Positions 16,547 to 26,322 of a DNA stretch of 64,000 nucleotides are shown here, in pieces. A program made the position numbers and the translations under genes. The notes below the pieces were generated by a model. That model ran no database searches. It saw only the letters and a list, made by a program, of their open reading frames with translations, and had not been told where the DNA came from. Location: NCBI RefSeq assembly GCF_041435215.1, contig NZ_CP108394.1, positions 10,354,001-10,418,000 on the forward strand, in the 5' to 3' direction. Every line of letters begins with the position of its first letter. Position 1 is the stretch's first letter. The DNA comes from Streptomyces sp. NBC_01314. GTDB taxonomy: Bacteria; Actinomycetota; Actinomycetes; Streptomycetales; Streptomycetaceae.

Positions 16547-17761
16547 ATGAACACGTTCCACGTGGACTCCGAAGTGGGCCGCCTGCGCCAGGTGATCCTG
16601 CACCGCCCCGGCATCGAACTCTCCCGCCTCACCCCGCGCAACGTCGACGCCCTCCTCTTCGACGACATCCTGTGGGCCAAGCGCGCCCGTGAGGAACACG
16701 ACGCCTTCGCCCAGGTGCTGCGCGACCACGGCACCCGTGTCCACTACTTCGCCGACCTGCTCGCCCAGACCCTCGACGGCGACGAAGCCCGCGACTGGCT
16801 GCTCGACCGGGTGATCACCCCGGCCACCGTCGGACCGGCCCTGATCGACCCGGTGCGCGCACTCTGCGCCCAACTGGACGGGGAGACCCTCGCCGGCCAC
16901 CTCATCGGCGGACTCCTCAAGAGCGACCTGCCGCTCGCCACCCCGCACAGCCTGGTCTGGAACGCGCTGGACGCCGACGACTTCGCCCTCGCCCCGCTGC
17001 CCAACCACCTCTTCCCGCGCGACAACTCCTGCTGGGTGTACGACCGTCTGTCGGTCAACCCGATGGCCAAACCCGCACGCCGACGCGAGAGCCTGCACGC
17101 CGAGGCCATCTACCGCTTCCACCCGATGTTCGCCGATGCCGCCGTGGAACCCCTCCTCGACGGTGCGGTGGGCACCCTCGAAGGCGGTGACGTGCACGTT
17201 CTGGGCAACGGCGCCGTCATGGTCGGCATGGGCGAGCGCACCACCGCGCAGGCGGTGGAGAACCTGGCCTCCCGGCTGTTCGCCACGGGCACGGCACAGC
17301 GGCTCATCGCCGTCCAACTGCCCGCCACCCGTGCCTACATGCACCTCGACACGGTGCTGACCATGGTCGACCGGGACGCCTTCACCATCTATCCCGGCCT
17401 CGCCGACTCCCTGCGCTCGTGGACGCTGCTGCCCAGCACGGCCCGCGAGACCGGCTTCGACGTCACTCCCGACTCAGACCTGGCGACGGCCCTGGCCGAG
17501 GCCCTGGACCTGGACAAGGTGCGGATGCTGTCCGCACCGCAGGACATCCGGGGCGCCGAGCGCGAACAGTGGGACGACGGAAGCAACTTCCTCGCCGTCG
17601 CCCCGGGTGTCGTCGTCGGCTACGAGCGCAACGTCACCACCAACACCTACCTCCGCAAGCAGGGCATCGAGATCGTCACCATCGCCGGCGCCGAACTCGG
17701 CCGTGGACGCGGCGGCCCACGCTGCATGAGCTGCCCCATCGAGCGCGACCCGGCCACCTGA
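16547..17761 (+). CDS. arcA: Arginine deiminase
   Basis: 404 aa, usual length. It hydrolyses arginine to citrulline and ammonia. Signatures are [29 protein letters not shown], a His near residue 265-270 ([11 protein letters not shown]) and the catalytic Cys393 in [13 protein letters not shown]. The operon gives one ATP per arginine without respiration. AGAGGAAG precedes the ATG. Confidence 0.96.
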   Translation: MNTFHVDSEVGRLRQVILHRPGIELSRLTPRNVDALLFDDILWAKRAREEHDAFAQVLRDHGTRVHYFADLLAQTLDGDEARDWLLDRVITPATVGPALIDPVRALCAQLDGETLAGHLIGGLLKSDLPLATPHSLVWNALDADDFALAPLPNHLFPRDNSCWVYDRLSVNPMAKPARRRESLHAEAIYRFHPMFADAAVEPLLDGAVGTLEGGDVHVLGNGAVMVGMGERTTAQAVENLASRLFATGTAQRLIAVQLPATRAYMHLDTVLTMVDRDAFTIYPGLADSLRSWTLLPSTARETGFDVTPDSDLATALAEALDLDKVRMLSAPQDIRGAEREQWDDGSNFLAVAPGVVVGYERNVTTNTYLRKQGIEIVTIAGAELGRGRGGPRCMSCPIERDPAT

Positions 17762-17788
17762 CCGCCCGACCCGGCAAGGGGAACCATC

Positions 17789-18790
17789 ATGACCGTCGAC
17801 CTGCGAGGCCGCTCCTACCTGAGCGAACTCGACTTCACCGCAGCCGAGATCCATCACCTCCTCGACCTGGCGGCCGCCCTCAAGGCAGCCAAGCGCGCAG
17901 GCACCGAGCGGCCCCGGCTGACCGGCCGCAACCTCGCGCTGATCTTCGAGAAGACCTCCACCCGCACCCGCTGCGCCTTCGAGGTCGCCGCCGCCGACCA
18001 GGGCGCCGCCACCACCTACCTGGGCCCCGGCGACACCCACATCGGCGCCAAGGAGTCCATCGCCGACACCGCCCGCGTGCTCGGCCGCATGTTCGACGCC
18101 ATCGAGTACCGAGGCTCGGCCCAGTCGCTGGTCACCGATCTCGCCGCCTACTCCGGCATACCCGTCTACAACGGCCTGACCGACACCGCGCACCCCACCC
18201 AGAGCCTGTGCGACGTCCTCACCATGCGCGAACACATCCGCAAGCCGCTGCCCGACATCGCCTACTGCTACCTCGGAGACGCCCGCAACAACATGGGCAA
18301 CTCCCTGCTGTCCATGGGCGCCCTGCTCGGCATGGACGTGCGCATCGCGGCCCCCGCCCGGCTGTGGCCCGACCCCGAACTGGTCACCACCTGCCGGGAA
18401 CTGGCCGAGCGCAGCGGAGCCCGGATCACGGTCACCGAGGACGTCGAGACCGCCGTACGCGGTGCCGATTTCCTGCACACCGACGTCTGGGTGTCGATGG
18501 GCGAGCCCGCCGACACCTGGCGGGAGCGGATCGAGCTGCTGCTGCCGTACCAGGTCAACGACAAGACGCTGGCAGCCACCGGCAACCCGGACGTCCGGTT
18601 CATGCACTGCCTGCCGGCTCTGCACGACCGCCGTACCCGCCTGGGCCAGGACCTCTTCGACACCTACGGCCTGGACGGACTCGAAGTCACCGACGACGTG
18701 TTCGCCTCACCCGCCTCGGTGGTCTTCGACCAGGCGGAGAACCGGCTGCACACCATCAAGGCCGTACTCGTCGCCACCCTGGAGGACTGA
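17789..18790 (+). CDS. arcB: Ornithine carbamoyltransferase (catabolic)
   Basis: 333 aa. Carbamoyl-phosphate loop STRTR (57-61), HPTQSLCD, and the C-terminal HCLPALHD carrying the ornithine-site Cys. In this operon it runs as phosphorolysis of citrulline to ornithine and carbamoyl phosphate. The sequence alone does not separate it from anabolic ArgF; gene order does. CAAGGGG precedes ATG 17789. A 4-bp gap to arcC argues for tight coupling. Confidence 0.93.
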   Translation: MTVDLRGRSYLSELDFTAAEIHHLLDLAAALKAAKRAGTERPRLTGRNLALIFEKTSTRTRCAFEVAAADQGAATTYLGPGDTHIGAKESIADTARVLGRMFDAIEYRGSAQSLVTDLAAYSGIPVYNGLTDTAHPTQSLCDVLTMREHIRKPLPDIAYCYLGDARNNMGNSLLSMGALLGMDVRIAAPARLWPDPELVTTCRELAERSGARITVTEDVETAVRGADFLHTDVWVSMGEPADTWRERIELLLPYQVNDKTLAATGNPDVRFMHCLPALHDRRTRLGQDLFDTYGLDGLEVTDDVFASPASVVFDQAENRLHTIKAVLVATLED

Positions 18791-18794
18791 AGCC

Positions 18795-19718
18795 ATGCGC
18801 ATAGTCGTCGCGCTCGGCGGCAACGCCCTGCTCCACAGGGGTGAACGTCCCGACGCCGCCGTCCAGCAGGCCAACATCGACCGTGTCGCCACCGCACTGG
18901 CCGCCCTGGCCCATGAGCACGAGGTCGTCATCACCCACGGCAACGGCCCCCAGATCGGCCTGCTCGCCGTGGAGAGCGCGGCCGATCCCGCCCTCAGCGT
19001 CCCCTACCCGCTGTACCTGCTCGGTGCCCAGACCCAGGGCATGATCGGGTCGCTGCTGGCCTGCACCCTGCACGACGCCCTGCCGGGCCGCCGCATCGCC
19101 ACCCTCGTCACCCACACCCTCGTCAGGGCCGACGATCCCGCGTTCGCCCGGCCCACCAAGTTCGTCGGCCAGGTCTACTCCCGCGAGGCCGCCCGCTCTC
19201 TCGCCCACAAACGCGGCTGGCACATCGCGCAGGACACCACCGGCTGGCGCCGAGTCGTCCCCGCACCGGTACCGGAACGCATCGTGGAGACCGACACCGT
19301 CCATGAGCTGCTGAACAGCGGCACGTTGGTGATCTGCGCGGGCGGCGGGGGCGTCCCCGTCACCACGGACAACGACACCAGCGCGCTGACGGGCATGGAG
19401 GCCGTCATCGACAAGGACCTCACGGCCGCCCTGCTGGCCGAAGACCTGAAGGCCGACTTCCTGCTCATCCTCACCGACGTCCCGTGCGTGTACGAGGACT
19501 ACGGGACCGCCGCTCAGCGGCCCGTCCTCGACGCCACCCCCGCCGAGCTGCGCCGCAAAGGCTTCCCGGAGGGCTCCATGGGGCCGAAGGCCGAGGCTGC
19601 CGCCCGGTTCGTCGAACGGACCGGAGGGCTCGCCGCCATCGGCGCCCTGGACGCGGCGTACGAGATCGTGCACGGCCGGTCGGGCACGCTGATCCGCCCG
19701 GAACTCACGGGCGGCTGA
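18795..19718 (+). CDS. arcC: Carbamate kinase
   Basis: 307 aa, full length. N-terminal RIVVALGGNALL, THGNGPQIGLL, AGGGGVPV and LTDVPCVYEDYG are typical of the amino-acid kinase fold of carbamate kinase, with KAEAAARFVE near the end. It transfers the phosphate of carbamoyl phosphate to ADP, giving ATP, CO2 and ammonia. This is the energy-yielding last step of the operon. GGAGG lies 9 nt before ATG 18795, partly inside the previous gene. Confidence 0.95.
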   Translation: MRIVVALGGNALLHRGERPDAAVQQANIDRVATALAALAHEHEVVITHGNGPQIGLLAVESAADPALSVPYPLYLLGAQTQGMIGSLLACTLHDALPGRRIATLVTHTLVRADDPAFARPTKFVGQVYSREAARSLAHKRGWHIAQDTTGWRRVVPAPVPERIVETDTVHELLNSGTLVICAGGGGVPVTTDNDTSALTGMEAVIDKDLTAALLAEDLKADFLLILTDVPCVYEDYGTAAQRPVLDATPAELRRKGFPEGSMGPKAEAAARFVERTGGLAAIGALDAAYEIVHGRSGTLIRPELTGG

Positions 19719-19833
19719 AGGCCAGGAAGGGGGGAGCGACCGGGCCGTCCGGCGCCCCCGGCGACGAACAGGAACGACAAACACGCGAACCGCAGGACAT
19801 GAGTGATCCGAGGCACGGAACTCTTCCGCCCCA

Positions 19834-19870
19834 GGGACCGGCTGGTCCGCACTCAGGGACCTACGGTCCC
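19834..19870. promoter_or_regulatory. DevR-like box pair before Usp 5
   Basis: GGGACCGGCTGGTCC (19834-19848) and the perfect palindrome GGGACCTACGGTCCC (19856-19870), offset 22 bp, end 59 bp before the ATG. They come closest to the mycobacterial GGGAC-N4-GTCCC core. Confidence 0.68.
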
Positions 19871-19929
19871 TCGTGCCCCAGGCGCGGGGGCCACGAGAGT
19901 GGGAGCACATTCCCGAAGGAGGCCCATTC

Positions 19930-20823
19930 ATGTCCCGTACCGTCACCGTTGGTCTGGACGGCTCGAACGAAAGCCTCGCCGCGGCCGAATGGGCCGCGCG
20001 TGAGGCCGCGCTGTACGAGATTCCCCTCCGTGTCGTGCACGCGGGGGAGCAACAGCCCCACGAGTATGTGCCGTTCGCGGGCGAGCAGATTCCCCCGCCG
20101 GGAGCCGACCGGTCCGCCCGCCTGCTGGCCGAGGCGCAGGCCCGGCTGGCCCACCGCCACTCCGGTGTACGAGTGAGCGCCGAGCAGATCGCCGGCCGAC
20201 CGGTGCCTGCGCTGATCGCCGCCGCGCGGGAGGCCGAAGTCCTGGTCCTCGGATCGCGGGGCCTCGGCAAGGTGACGGGAGCCCTGCTCGGCTCCGTGGC
20301 CCTGGCCGTGGTCGCCCGGGCCGAGCGGCCTGTCGTCCTGGTCCGCGCCGTGGAGGACACCGGGCAGGAGCACCGACCGGAGGGTTTCGAGGAGTCCGAC
20401 GGCACCACCACCCCGTACCGCGATGTGGTGCTGGGATTGGACCTGCGCGCTCCTGACAGCCACGTCCTGGAATTCGCCTTCGACGCCGCGTCCAGGCGCG
20501 CCACCAGGCTGCGTGTGATCCACGGCTGGGGCGCCGAGACCTCCCCCTCCGCTCCTGCGGGTGACGCTGGCCTGGCCCAGGACGGGCAGACGCCGGACGG
20601 CGTGCTCCGCCCCTGGCAGGACAAGTTCCCGGGCGTCGAGGTGACGGAGGAAGCGGTGGTCGGAGACGCCGGTGCGCACCTGGTGGACGCCGCGCGTGAT
20701 GCCTCGCTGATCGTCGTCGGGCGCCGCAACCGCGCTGGCTCGCTCGGCTCGCACATCGGCCCGGTGGCCCACACGGTCCTCCAGCACGCGGTCGCACCGG
20801 TCGCGGTGGTGCCGCACGACTGA
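19930..20823 (+). CDS. Tandem universal stress protein 5
   Basis: 297 aa, two Usp domains. Domain 1 has GSRGLGKVTGALLGS; domain 2 ends VVGRRNRAGSLGSHIGPVAH and VAVVPHD. AAGGAGG lies 8 nt before ATG 19930. It is convergent with the PNPOx-like gene, with only 6 bp between the stop codons, so the two transcripts must overlap. Confidence 0.9.
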   Translation: MSRTVTVGLDGSNESLAAAEWAAREAALYEIPLRVVHAGEQQPHEYVPFAGEQIPPPGADRSARLLAEAQARLAHRHSGVRVSAEQIAGRPVPALIAAAREAEVLVLGSRGLGKVTGALLGSVALAVVARAERPVVLVRAVEDTGQEHRPEGFEESDGTTTPYRDVVLGLDLRAPDSHVLEFAFDAASRRATRLRVIHGWGAETSPSAPAGDAGLAQDGQTPDGVLRPWQDKFPGVEVTEEAVVGDAGAHLVDAARDASLIVVGRRNRAGSLGSHIGPVAHTVLQHAVAPVAVVPHD

Positions 20824-20829
20824 CGGCGC

Positions 20830-21321
20830 TCAGGCGAACGGGGGCGGGGCGTGGTCCGTGAGACGGAGTCCGGTGATCAGATCAGGGTGGATGCGGATGG
20901 CGTGATCCATCCGCTGCATCACCCAGGGGCGCAACAAGGCCCGGTAGCGGGCCAGTTCCCGCGGATCGGTGACCAGCCACGCATAGCCCGTGACGACCAC
21001 ACTCCACCCAGTGTGCGTGTCGGGGTCGATGTCGTCGGCCTCATAGGCGACGACGGCCCCCGCGCCTCCGGCCTGCCGGGTGTACCGGGTCAGCGCGGCG
21101 TCACCGTGGGTACGGATGACGATGTCGCCGTCGACCAGCATGTGGTTGACCGGGCGGACGGTCGGCAGCGCGTGCCGGGTGAAGACGACCCGCCCCAAGG
21201 ACACACTGCCCAGCAGTCGCAGCGCTTCGGCCCTGTCCAGCTCGACACTCGTGTGCGCTCCTGAGGAGTCCGATGTGTCGTCGCCGGCCATGGCAGGTTT
21301 CCGTATCGTTGGGTCACTCAC
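20830..21321 (-). CDS. Pyridoxamine 5'-phosphate oxidase-like flavin-binding protein
   Basis: 163 aa split-barrel protein. LGRVVFTRHALPTVRPVNHM and GDIVIRTHGD are the FMN- or F420-binding beta strands of the FDOR/PNPOx superfamily, followed by TGWSVVVTGYAWLVTD. Several small proteins of this fold are DosR-regulated in M. tuberculosis; substrates are mostly unknown. GTG 21321 has GGGAG upstream; ATG 21291 is an alternative. Three tandem boxes lie upstream. Confidence 0.8.
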   Translation of the reverse strand: MSDPTIRKPAMAGDDTSDSSGAHTSVELDRAEALRLLGSVSLGRVVFTRHALPTVRPVNHMLVDGDIVIRTHGDAALTRYTRQAGGAGAVVAYEADDIDPDTHTGWSVVVTGYAWLVTDPRELARYRALLRPWVMQRMDHAIRIHPDLITGLRLTDHAPPPFA

Positions 21322-21393
21322 AGTTCACTGTCTCCCGGAGCCACGCGTGGGCCTGATCAGGCCATTCGAACCGCGCGGGAGTATGTCGCGCCA

Positions 21394-21450
21394 GGGCCGT
21401 TCGGCCTCGGCCGGAGACCGATGGTCCCCGACCCGGGGGCCGGTCGTCCC
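21394..21450. promoter_or_regulatory. Triple DevR-like boxes before the PNPOx-like gene
   Basis: GGGCCGTTCGGCCT (21394-21407), AGACCGATGGTCCC (21415-21428) and GGGCCGGTCGTCCC (21437-21450), offsets 21 and 22 bp, 73-129 bp before the leftward GTG. All three keep the 6-2-6 form. Confidence 0.65.
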
Positions 21451-21464
21451 TCGAACCGGGTGGT

Positions 21465-23036
21465 CTACCGGCGGTGCATGGTCTCCAGTGCGGAGGCAAG
21501 CACGTGGGGGTCGTGGTGGCCTTTGTAGACCTCCGGCGGGTGCCTGCGCAGCTTCAGGAGCTGCGCCACCGCCGTGAAGGCCGTGCGCACGGAGTACTCG
21601 ACGGTGAAGACGACATCGTCGGGCACCTCCGCGAACTGGCCGATGAAGGCGAGGTTCACCGATCCCTCGGGCACCACCCGTGGCCGGTCGTCGCGTCGGC
21701 GGGCCAGGAACTGGCTGGTGATGTACGGCATCACGCAGGGCACGACGATGGAGGTCTCCAGGATCCGGGCCTTGGTCCGCTCGTCGAACGGGAGGTGGTG
21801 CAGGACCTCTTCGAGGATCTCGCGGCCGGAGCACATCGTCATCGGCTTGGGCGTGTGGTTGCCGGCCCGGCCAGGGAACAGGCCGTAGCCCCACCAGACG
21901 GACACGTCCTCAGGCTGGTCGCGGTAGACGGGCTGCCGGTTGGCGACGATGGTGAGCAGCCAGTTGGATTCGGTGAAGGTCATCAGCCCGCCCTTGCCGG
22001 TCTCGCGACCACTGAACTCCTTGAGCGCCTCCAGGAAGGCGGGGTCCTTCGTGGTGACCGTGAACGACTCCCAGCGGGACTCCTTGACGTGCTTGTCGAA
22101 GACGCCGGGGTCGCCGAAGTCGTCACGTCCGCGGGCCAGTCGGTGCCACAGCAGCCAGGCGTCCGAGCGGTGGGGGGCCGGCGGAGGCGCGGAGGTGTGC
22201 GAGCCGAGGCTGGAGGCGTCCGTCATGGAACCGTTGGTGACGAGGACCAGGTCCTCGGGCGCGACGGTGACCTCCTCGTCGACGCCGCCCCGGTTCATGT
22301 AGATGATCTGGACCCTGCCGCGCCCGGCGCCCGGGGCGAACCCGAGGTCGGTGACGTGACAGGCGGTGTGGACCGTGACGCCGCGCTCGCGCAGCCAGGC
22401 TGTCAGGGGCCGGACGATGGAGTCGTACTGGTTGTAGCGGGTCCGGTGGATGCCTGACATGGAGGCGAACTCGGAGAACAGGTGGATGAAGCGCCTCAGA
22501 TAGCGGCGGAACTCGATCGCGCTGTGCCAGGGCTGGAAAGCGAACGTGGTGCACCACATGAACCAGAAGTTGGTGGTGAAGAAGTGTTCGCCGAAGCAGT
22601 CGGTGATCCGTTTGCCGTCCAGATGGCCCTCGGGGGTGGCCAGACAGCGGACCAGTTCCAGCCGGTCGCGTTCGGAGAACCCCATCGAGGCGGTGTCGAC
22701 GATCTTGCCGTCCCCGTCGACGAGACGCGCGATGTCGTCCCAGGCGAAGTCCTCGTGCCCGGCCAGGATCTCCTCGGTCACGGAGACGGCGGGGTCGTCG
22801 AGGGTGGGGATACCGGACAGCAGGTCGTACGTGCAGCGGAACTCGGCCTCGAACATCCGCCCGCCGCGCATGGTGTAGCCGGCGTCGGCCGTGCCGCCCG
22901 CGTCCAGGCTGCCGCCGAGGGTCCGCTGCTCCTCGAAGAGGTGGATGTCGCTTCCCTCGAAGCCGCCGTCGCGGATCAGGAACGTCGCCGCGGCCAGTGC
23001 CGCGATGCCGCTGCCCACCAGATATGCCTTCGCCAT
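21465..23036 (-). CDS. ohyA: Oleate hydratase (myosin-cross-reactive antigen family)
   Basis: 523 aa FAD protein. N-terminal dinucleotide fold VGSGIAALAAATFLIRDG then LFEEQRTLGGSLD, with MRGGRMFEAEFRCTYDLL, WFMWCTTFAFQPWHSAIEFR, YNQYDSIVRPL and a C-terminal VEYSVRTAFTAV helix, all typical of the MCRA family. It adds water to the cis-9 double bond of unsaturated fatty acids, giving 10-hydroxy acids, and acts at the membrane surface. It may modify membrane lipids or detoxify free fatty acids during dormancy, which is inferred from context. AAGGAG lies 7-8 nt before ATG 23036. Confidence 0.88.
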   Translation of the reverse strand: MAKAYLVGSGIAALAAATFLIRDGGFEGSDIHLFEEQRTLGGSLDAGGTADAGYTMRGGRMFEAEFRCTYDLLSGIPTLDDPAVSVTEEILAGHEDFAWDDIARLVDGDGKIVDTASMGFSERDRLELVRCLATPEGHLDGKRITDCFGEHFFTTNFWFMWCTTFAFQPWHSAIEFRRYLRRFIHLFSEFASMSGIHRTRYNQYDSIVRPLTAWLRERGVTVHTACHVTDLGFAPGAGRGRVQIIYMNRGGVDEEVTVAPEDLVLVTNGSMTDASSLGSHTSAPPPAPHRSDAWLLWHRLARGRDDFGDPGVFDKHVKESRWESFTVTTKDPAFLEALKEFSGRETGKGGLMTFTESNWLLTIVANRQPVYRDQPEDVSVWWGYGLFPGRAGNHTPKPMTMCSGREILEEVLHHLPFDERTKARILETSIVVPCVMPYITSQFLARRRDDRPRVVPEGSVNLAFIGQFAEVPDDVVFTVEYSVRTAFTAVAQLLKLRRHPPEVYKGHHDPHVLASALETMHRR

Positions 23037-23399
23037 CACACAACTCCTTGCTCTCGCCTGTCGATCGGAACTGCGTATCCCACGGTTTCCTGTGGACCGG
23101 GGCCCTGTATGTGGGCCGTTGGTCACCTCGTAGGTCCGGACGGCCCTCGGATCGGGACTCGACGGTGGCCCGGTCGGTGGACAGCCATCGGCAGGGCGTG
23201 TTCTCACCGCGGACTTGTTGCGGGTCCCAAGGCCTTGTGGCAGAGGTGTCGAGTGGGAACCCTGGGCGCTGAGCCGTTGTCCGTGCCCCTCTGCCATCGA
23301 GGGGCACGGACCGCGCTGAAACACGGCGACGCTGTCGGGGAGTTCGGTGCCGCTCGGCTTCATCGGATCCGGCGGACGCCGGCCACGTGGGTGTGCGGA
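23037..23399. other. Intergenic region between adhE and ohyA
   Basis: 363 bp without a supported gene. For ohyA it has the boxes GGGCCGTTGGTCAC (23113-23126) and GGTCCGGACGGCCC (23133-23146), offset 20 bp, 77-110 bp before its start. For adhE it has a perfect 13-bp stem-loop (GTCCGTGCCCCTC, 7-nt loop, 23279-23311), a terminator about 90 nt after the stop. Confidence 0.6.
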
Positions 23400-26108
23400 C
23401 TACGGCTGATCCGCCCCCTGGGCGTCCGGACGGTGGCCCTGTTCACGGCGCTCACGGCCGTAGTAGGCGGTGCGCATGAGTTCCCGCATGTCGTCGAGCA
23501 TGGGCATACGGGGGTTCGCGGGTGCGCACTGGTCCTCGTAGGCGTTCATGGCCTGCTGGGGCAGGGCGTCGAGGAAGGCGCGCTCGTCGACGCCGAGGGA
23601 CCGGAAGGTCGGTTCGATGCCCACGGCGTCGCGCAGACGTTCCACCGCGGCGGCGAGCGACTCCACGCCCTCCTGCGGGGTCGCGGCGGGCAGGCCGAGG
23701 GTGCGGGCGATGTCCTGGAAGCGTTCCGGGGCACGGTAGTTCTCGTACTTGGGCCAGCCCGTGAGCTTTGTGGGGACGGTGCCGTTGTAGCGGATGACGT
23801 GCGGCAGCAGGACCGCGTTGGTGCGGCCGTGCGCGATGTGGAAGGTGGCACCGAGCGTGTGGGACATGGCGTGCACGATGCCGAGGAAGGCGTTGCCGAA
23901 GGCCATGCCCGCGATGGTGCCCGCGTTGTGCATCTTCTCCCGGGCCTCCGGGCTGTTCGCACGGTCGTTCACCGCCGCTTCGAGGTGGTCGAAGACCAGG
24001 CGGATCGCGTGCAGGGCGGGCCCGTCGGTGAAGTCGTTGGCGTAGACGGAGACGTACGCCTCTATGGCGTGGGTGAGGGCGTCGAAGCCGCTGTCGGCGG
24101 CCAGGGCCGGGGGCAGTTCGGTGGTGAGGAGCGGGTCGACGATGGCCACGCTGGGGGTGAGGGCGTAGTCCGCGAGCGGGTACTTCTTGCCGCTGGCGGG
24201 GTCGGAGATGACCGCGAAGGGTGTGACCTCGGCGCCGGTGCCGGAGGTGGTGGGGACGCACACCAGGCGGGCGAGCCTGCCGAGGACGGGGAAGCGGAAG
24301 GCGCGCTTGCGGATGTCGGAGAACTTGTGCCGCATGTCGGCGAAGTCGATGTCCTTGCCCTCGGCCTGCTGCTCGTACAGCAGCCACATCACCTTGGCCG
24401 CGTCCATGGGGGAGCCGCCGCCCAGCGCGATGATCGTGTCGGGGCGGAAATCGCCCATGAGGCGGGCGCCGCGCCGCACGGAGTCGATGCTCGGCTCAGG
24501 TTCGACGTTGTCGATGATCTGGAGGGTCACCGGTTCGTGACGGCGCTGGAGGACCCGGCTCACCCGGTCGACGAAGCCGAGGCGGGTCATGGTCGCGTCG
24601 GTGACGATCGTGACGCGGTGCACGTCCGGCATGGACGCCAGATAGCGGATGGCCTGCGGCTCGAAGTAGATCTTCGGCGGGACCTTGAACCACTGCAGGT
24701 TGTTGCGGCGCGAAGTGACCCGCTTGACGTTCAGCAACTGGGCGGCGGAGACGTTGTTGGACACCGAGGTACTGCCCCAGGAGCCGCAGCCCAGGGTGAG
24801 CGAGGGCAGCAGGTTGTTGTAGATGCCGCCGATCGCGCCCTGCGAGGACGGTGCGTTGACGATGATCCGTACGGTCTTCATGCGTCGCCCGTATGCCTCG
24901 GCGAGTTCCCGGTCCTCGGTGTGGATGACGGCGCTGTGCCCCTGCCCGTGGAAGGCGACCATGTCGGCGGCGAGGTCGAAGCCCTGGGCCGAAGACCCCG
25001 CGCGGAGCACGGTGAGCACCGGGCACAGCTTCTCGCGGGTCAGCGGCTCGTCCGGGCCCACCCGCTCGGCCTCGACCAGGATGAGCGAGGTGTCGGCGGG
25101 CACAGTGAAACCGGCCTGCTCGGCGATCCACGCCGAACTCTGCCCGACGGCCGCGGAGTTGACCTTTGGCTCGCAGCCGGCGCCCGCGGCCTTGCCGGTC
25201 GGGAAGAGGAACGTCTCCAGCTTCGCCTTCTCCTCGGCGGTGGCCAGATGGGCGTGCAGGGTGCGGAATTCGGCGAGGGCGGCGTCGTAGATCTCGTCGT
25301 CGAGGACGACGGCCTGTTCGGAGGCGCAGATCATGCCGTTGTCGAACGTCTTGGACAGCACCAGGTCGTTGACGGCCCGGCGCAGCTTGGCGCTCTTGTG
25401 CACGTAGGCGGGGACGTTGCCGGCGCCGACGCCGAGCGCGGGCTTGCCGGCCGAGTACGCGGCCTTGACCATGGCGTTGCCGCCGGTGGCGAGGATCAGT
25501 GAGACGCCGGGGTGGTGCATGAGCGTACGGGTCGCCTCGACGGACGGGGTCTCGATCCACTGCACACAGTGCTCCGGCGCACCCGCGGCGACGGCCGCGT
25601 TGCGCACGATGCGGGCAGCTTCCGCGCTGCACCGCTGGGCGGAGGGGTGGAAGGCGAACACGACCGGGTTGCGGGTCTTCAGTGCCATGAGCGCTTTGAA
25701 GATCGTGGTGGAGGTCGGGTTGGTGACCGGCGTGACCGCGCACACCACACCCACCGGCTCCGCGATCTCGACGATGTCCTCGATGTCGTCGCGGGCGATG
25801 ACACCGACCGTCTTCATCGCGCCCATGCTGTGCGTGACGTGCTCGCACGCGAACATGTTCTTCGCGGCCTTGTCCTCGAAGACACCGCGCCCCGTCTCCT
25901 CCACCGCGAGCCGTGCCAGCGCGGTGTGCTGGTCCAGGGCGGCGACCGACGCCTTCTTGACGATGTGGTCGACCTGTTCCTGGGTCAGCGACTCGTAGTC
26001 GGCGAGCGACTTCAGGCCGGCCGTCACCAGCCGGTCCACCGCGACTGCGATGTCGGACGGCGCACCGGCGCCTGCCGCGGCCTCGGTTCCGACGTCGTGA
26101 CGGGTCAT
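23400..26108 (-). CDS. adhE: Bifunctional aldehyde-alcohol dehydrogenase
   Basis: 902 aa, usual size. The N-terminal CoA-acylating aldehyde dehydrogenase carries catalytic Cys261 (FDNGMICASEQ). The linker is followed by an iron alcohol dehydrogenase with GGGSPMDAAK (NAD loop) and iron-ligand His in DALTHAIEAY, HAMSHTLGA and IAHGRTNAVLLPH. It reduces acetyl-CoA to ethanol and regenerates two NAD+, a purely fermentative reaction and unusual for an obligately aerobic genus. The ATG at 26108 follows GGAGG. An upstream Arg-rich frame is not credible. Confidence 0.95.
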   Translation of the reverse strand: MTRHDVGTEAAAGAGAPSDIAVAVDRLVTAGLKSLADYESLTQEQVDHIVKKASVAALDQHTALARLAVEETGRGVFEDKAAKNMFACEHVTHSMGAMKTVGVIARDDIEDIVEIAEPVGVVCAVTPVTNPTSTTIFKALMALKTRNPVVFAFHPSAQRCSAEAARIVRNAAVAAGAPEHCVQWIETPSVEATRTLMHHPGVSLILATGGNAMVKAAYSAGKPALGVGAGNVPAYVHKSAKLRRAVNDLVLSKTFDNGMICASEQAVVLDDEIYDAALAEFRTLHAHLATAEEKAKLETFLFPTGKAAGAGCEPKVNSAAVGQSSAWIAEQAGFTVPADTSLILVEAERVGPDEPLTREKLCPVLTVLRAGSSAQGFDLAADMVAFHGQGHSAVIHTEDRELAEAYGRRMKTVRIIVNAPSSQGAIGGIYNNLLPSLTLGCGSWGSTSVSNNVSAAQLLNVKRVTSRRNNLQWFKVPPKIYFEPQAIRYLASMPDVHRVTIVTDATMTRLGFVDRVSRVLQRRHEPVTLQIIDNVEPEPSIDSVRRGARLMGDFRPDTIIALGGGSPMDAAKVMWLLYEQQAEGKDIDFADMRHKFSDIRKRAFRFPVLGRLARLVCVPTTSGTGAEVTPFAVISDPASGKKYPLADYALTPSVAIVDPLLTTELPPALAADSGFDALTHAIEAYVSVYANDFTDGPALHAIRLVFDHLEAAVNDRANSPEAREKMHNAGTIAGMAFGNAFLGIVHAMSHTLGATFHIAHGRTNAVLLPHVIRYNGTVPTKLTGWPKYENYRAPERFQDIARTLGLPAATPQEGVESLAAAVERLRDAVGIEPTFRSLGVDERAFLDALPQQAMNAYEDQCAPANPRMPMLDDMRELMRTAYYGRERREQGHRPDAQGADQP

Positions 26109-26227
26109 GAGTGCGCCTCCGTTGTCGAGGGCCGCCGAGGCTGACCGGCGGCTTCTGGTGGGAGCGGCACCGCGGGGACCGCGGCCGCTCCTGTCCCCAC
26201 TCTTGTCCGCGCGGCAGTCCGCCTCTT

Positions 26228-26286
26228 GTGCCGAAGGTCCCCCGTCGGGGCCTGACCGGCCCCGGTCCGGGCGGGCCGAGCGGTCC
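26228..26286. promoter_or_regulatory. Triple DevR-like boxes before adhE
   Basis: GTGCCGAAGGTCCC (26228-26241), GGCCTGACCGGCCC (26249-26262) and GGGCCGAGCGGTCC (26273-26286), offsets 21 and 24 bp, 120-178 bp before the adhE start. Confidence 0.6.
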
Positions 26287-26322
26287 GCCCGGACCACTGG
26301 TTGTACGGCGGGCCGGTGCGCG

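Noticed and set aside
21474..25502. Long plus-strand frames opposite ohyA and adhE, up to 1006 codons
   Set aside because: They mirror well-identified genes, and the composition is that of the complement of GC-rich codons.
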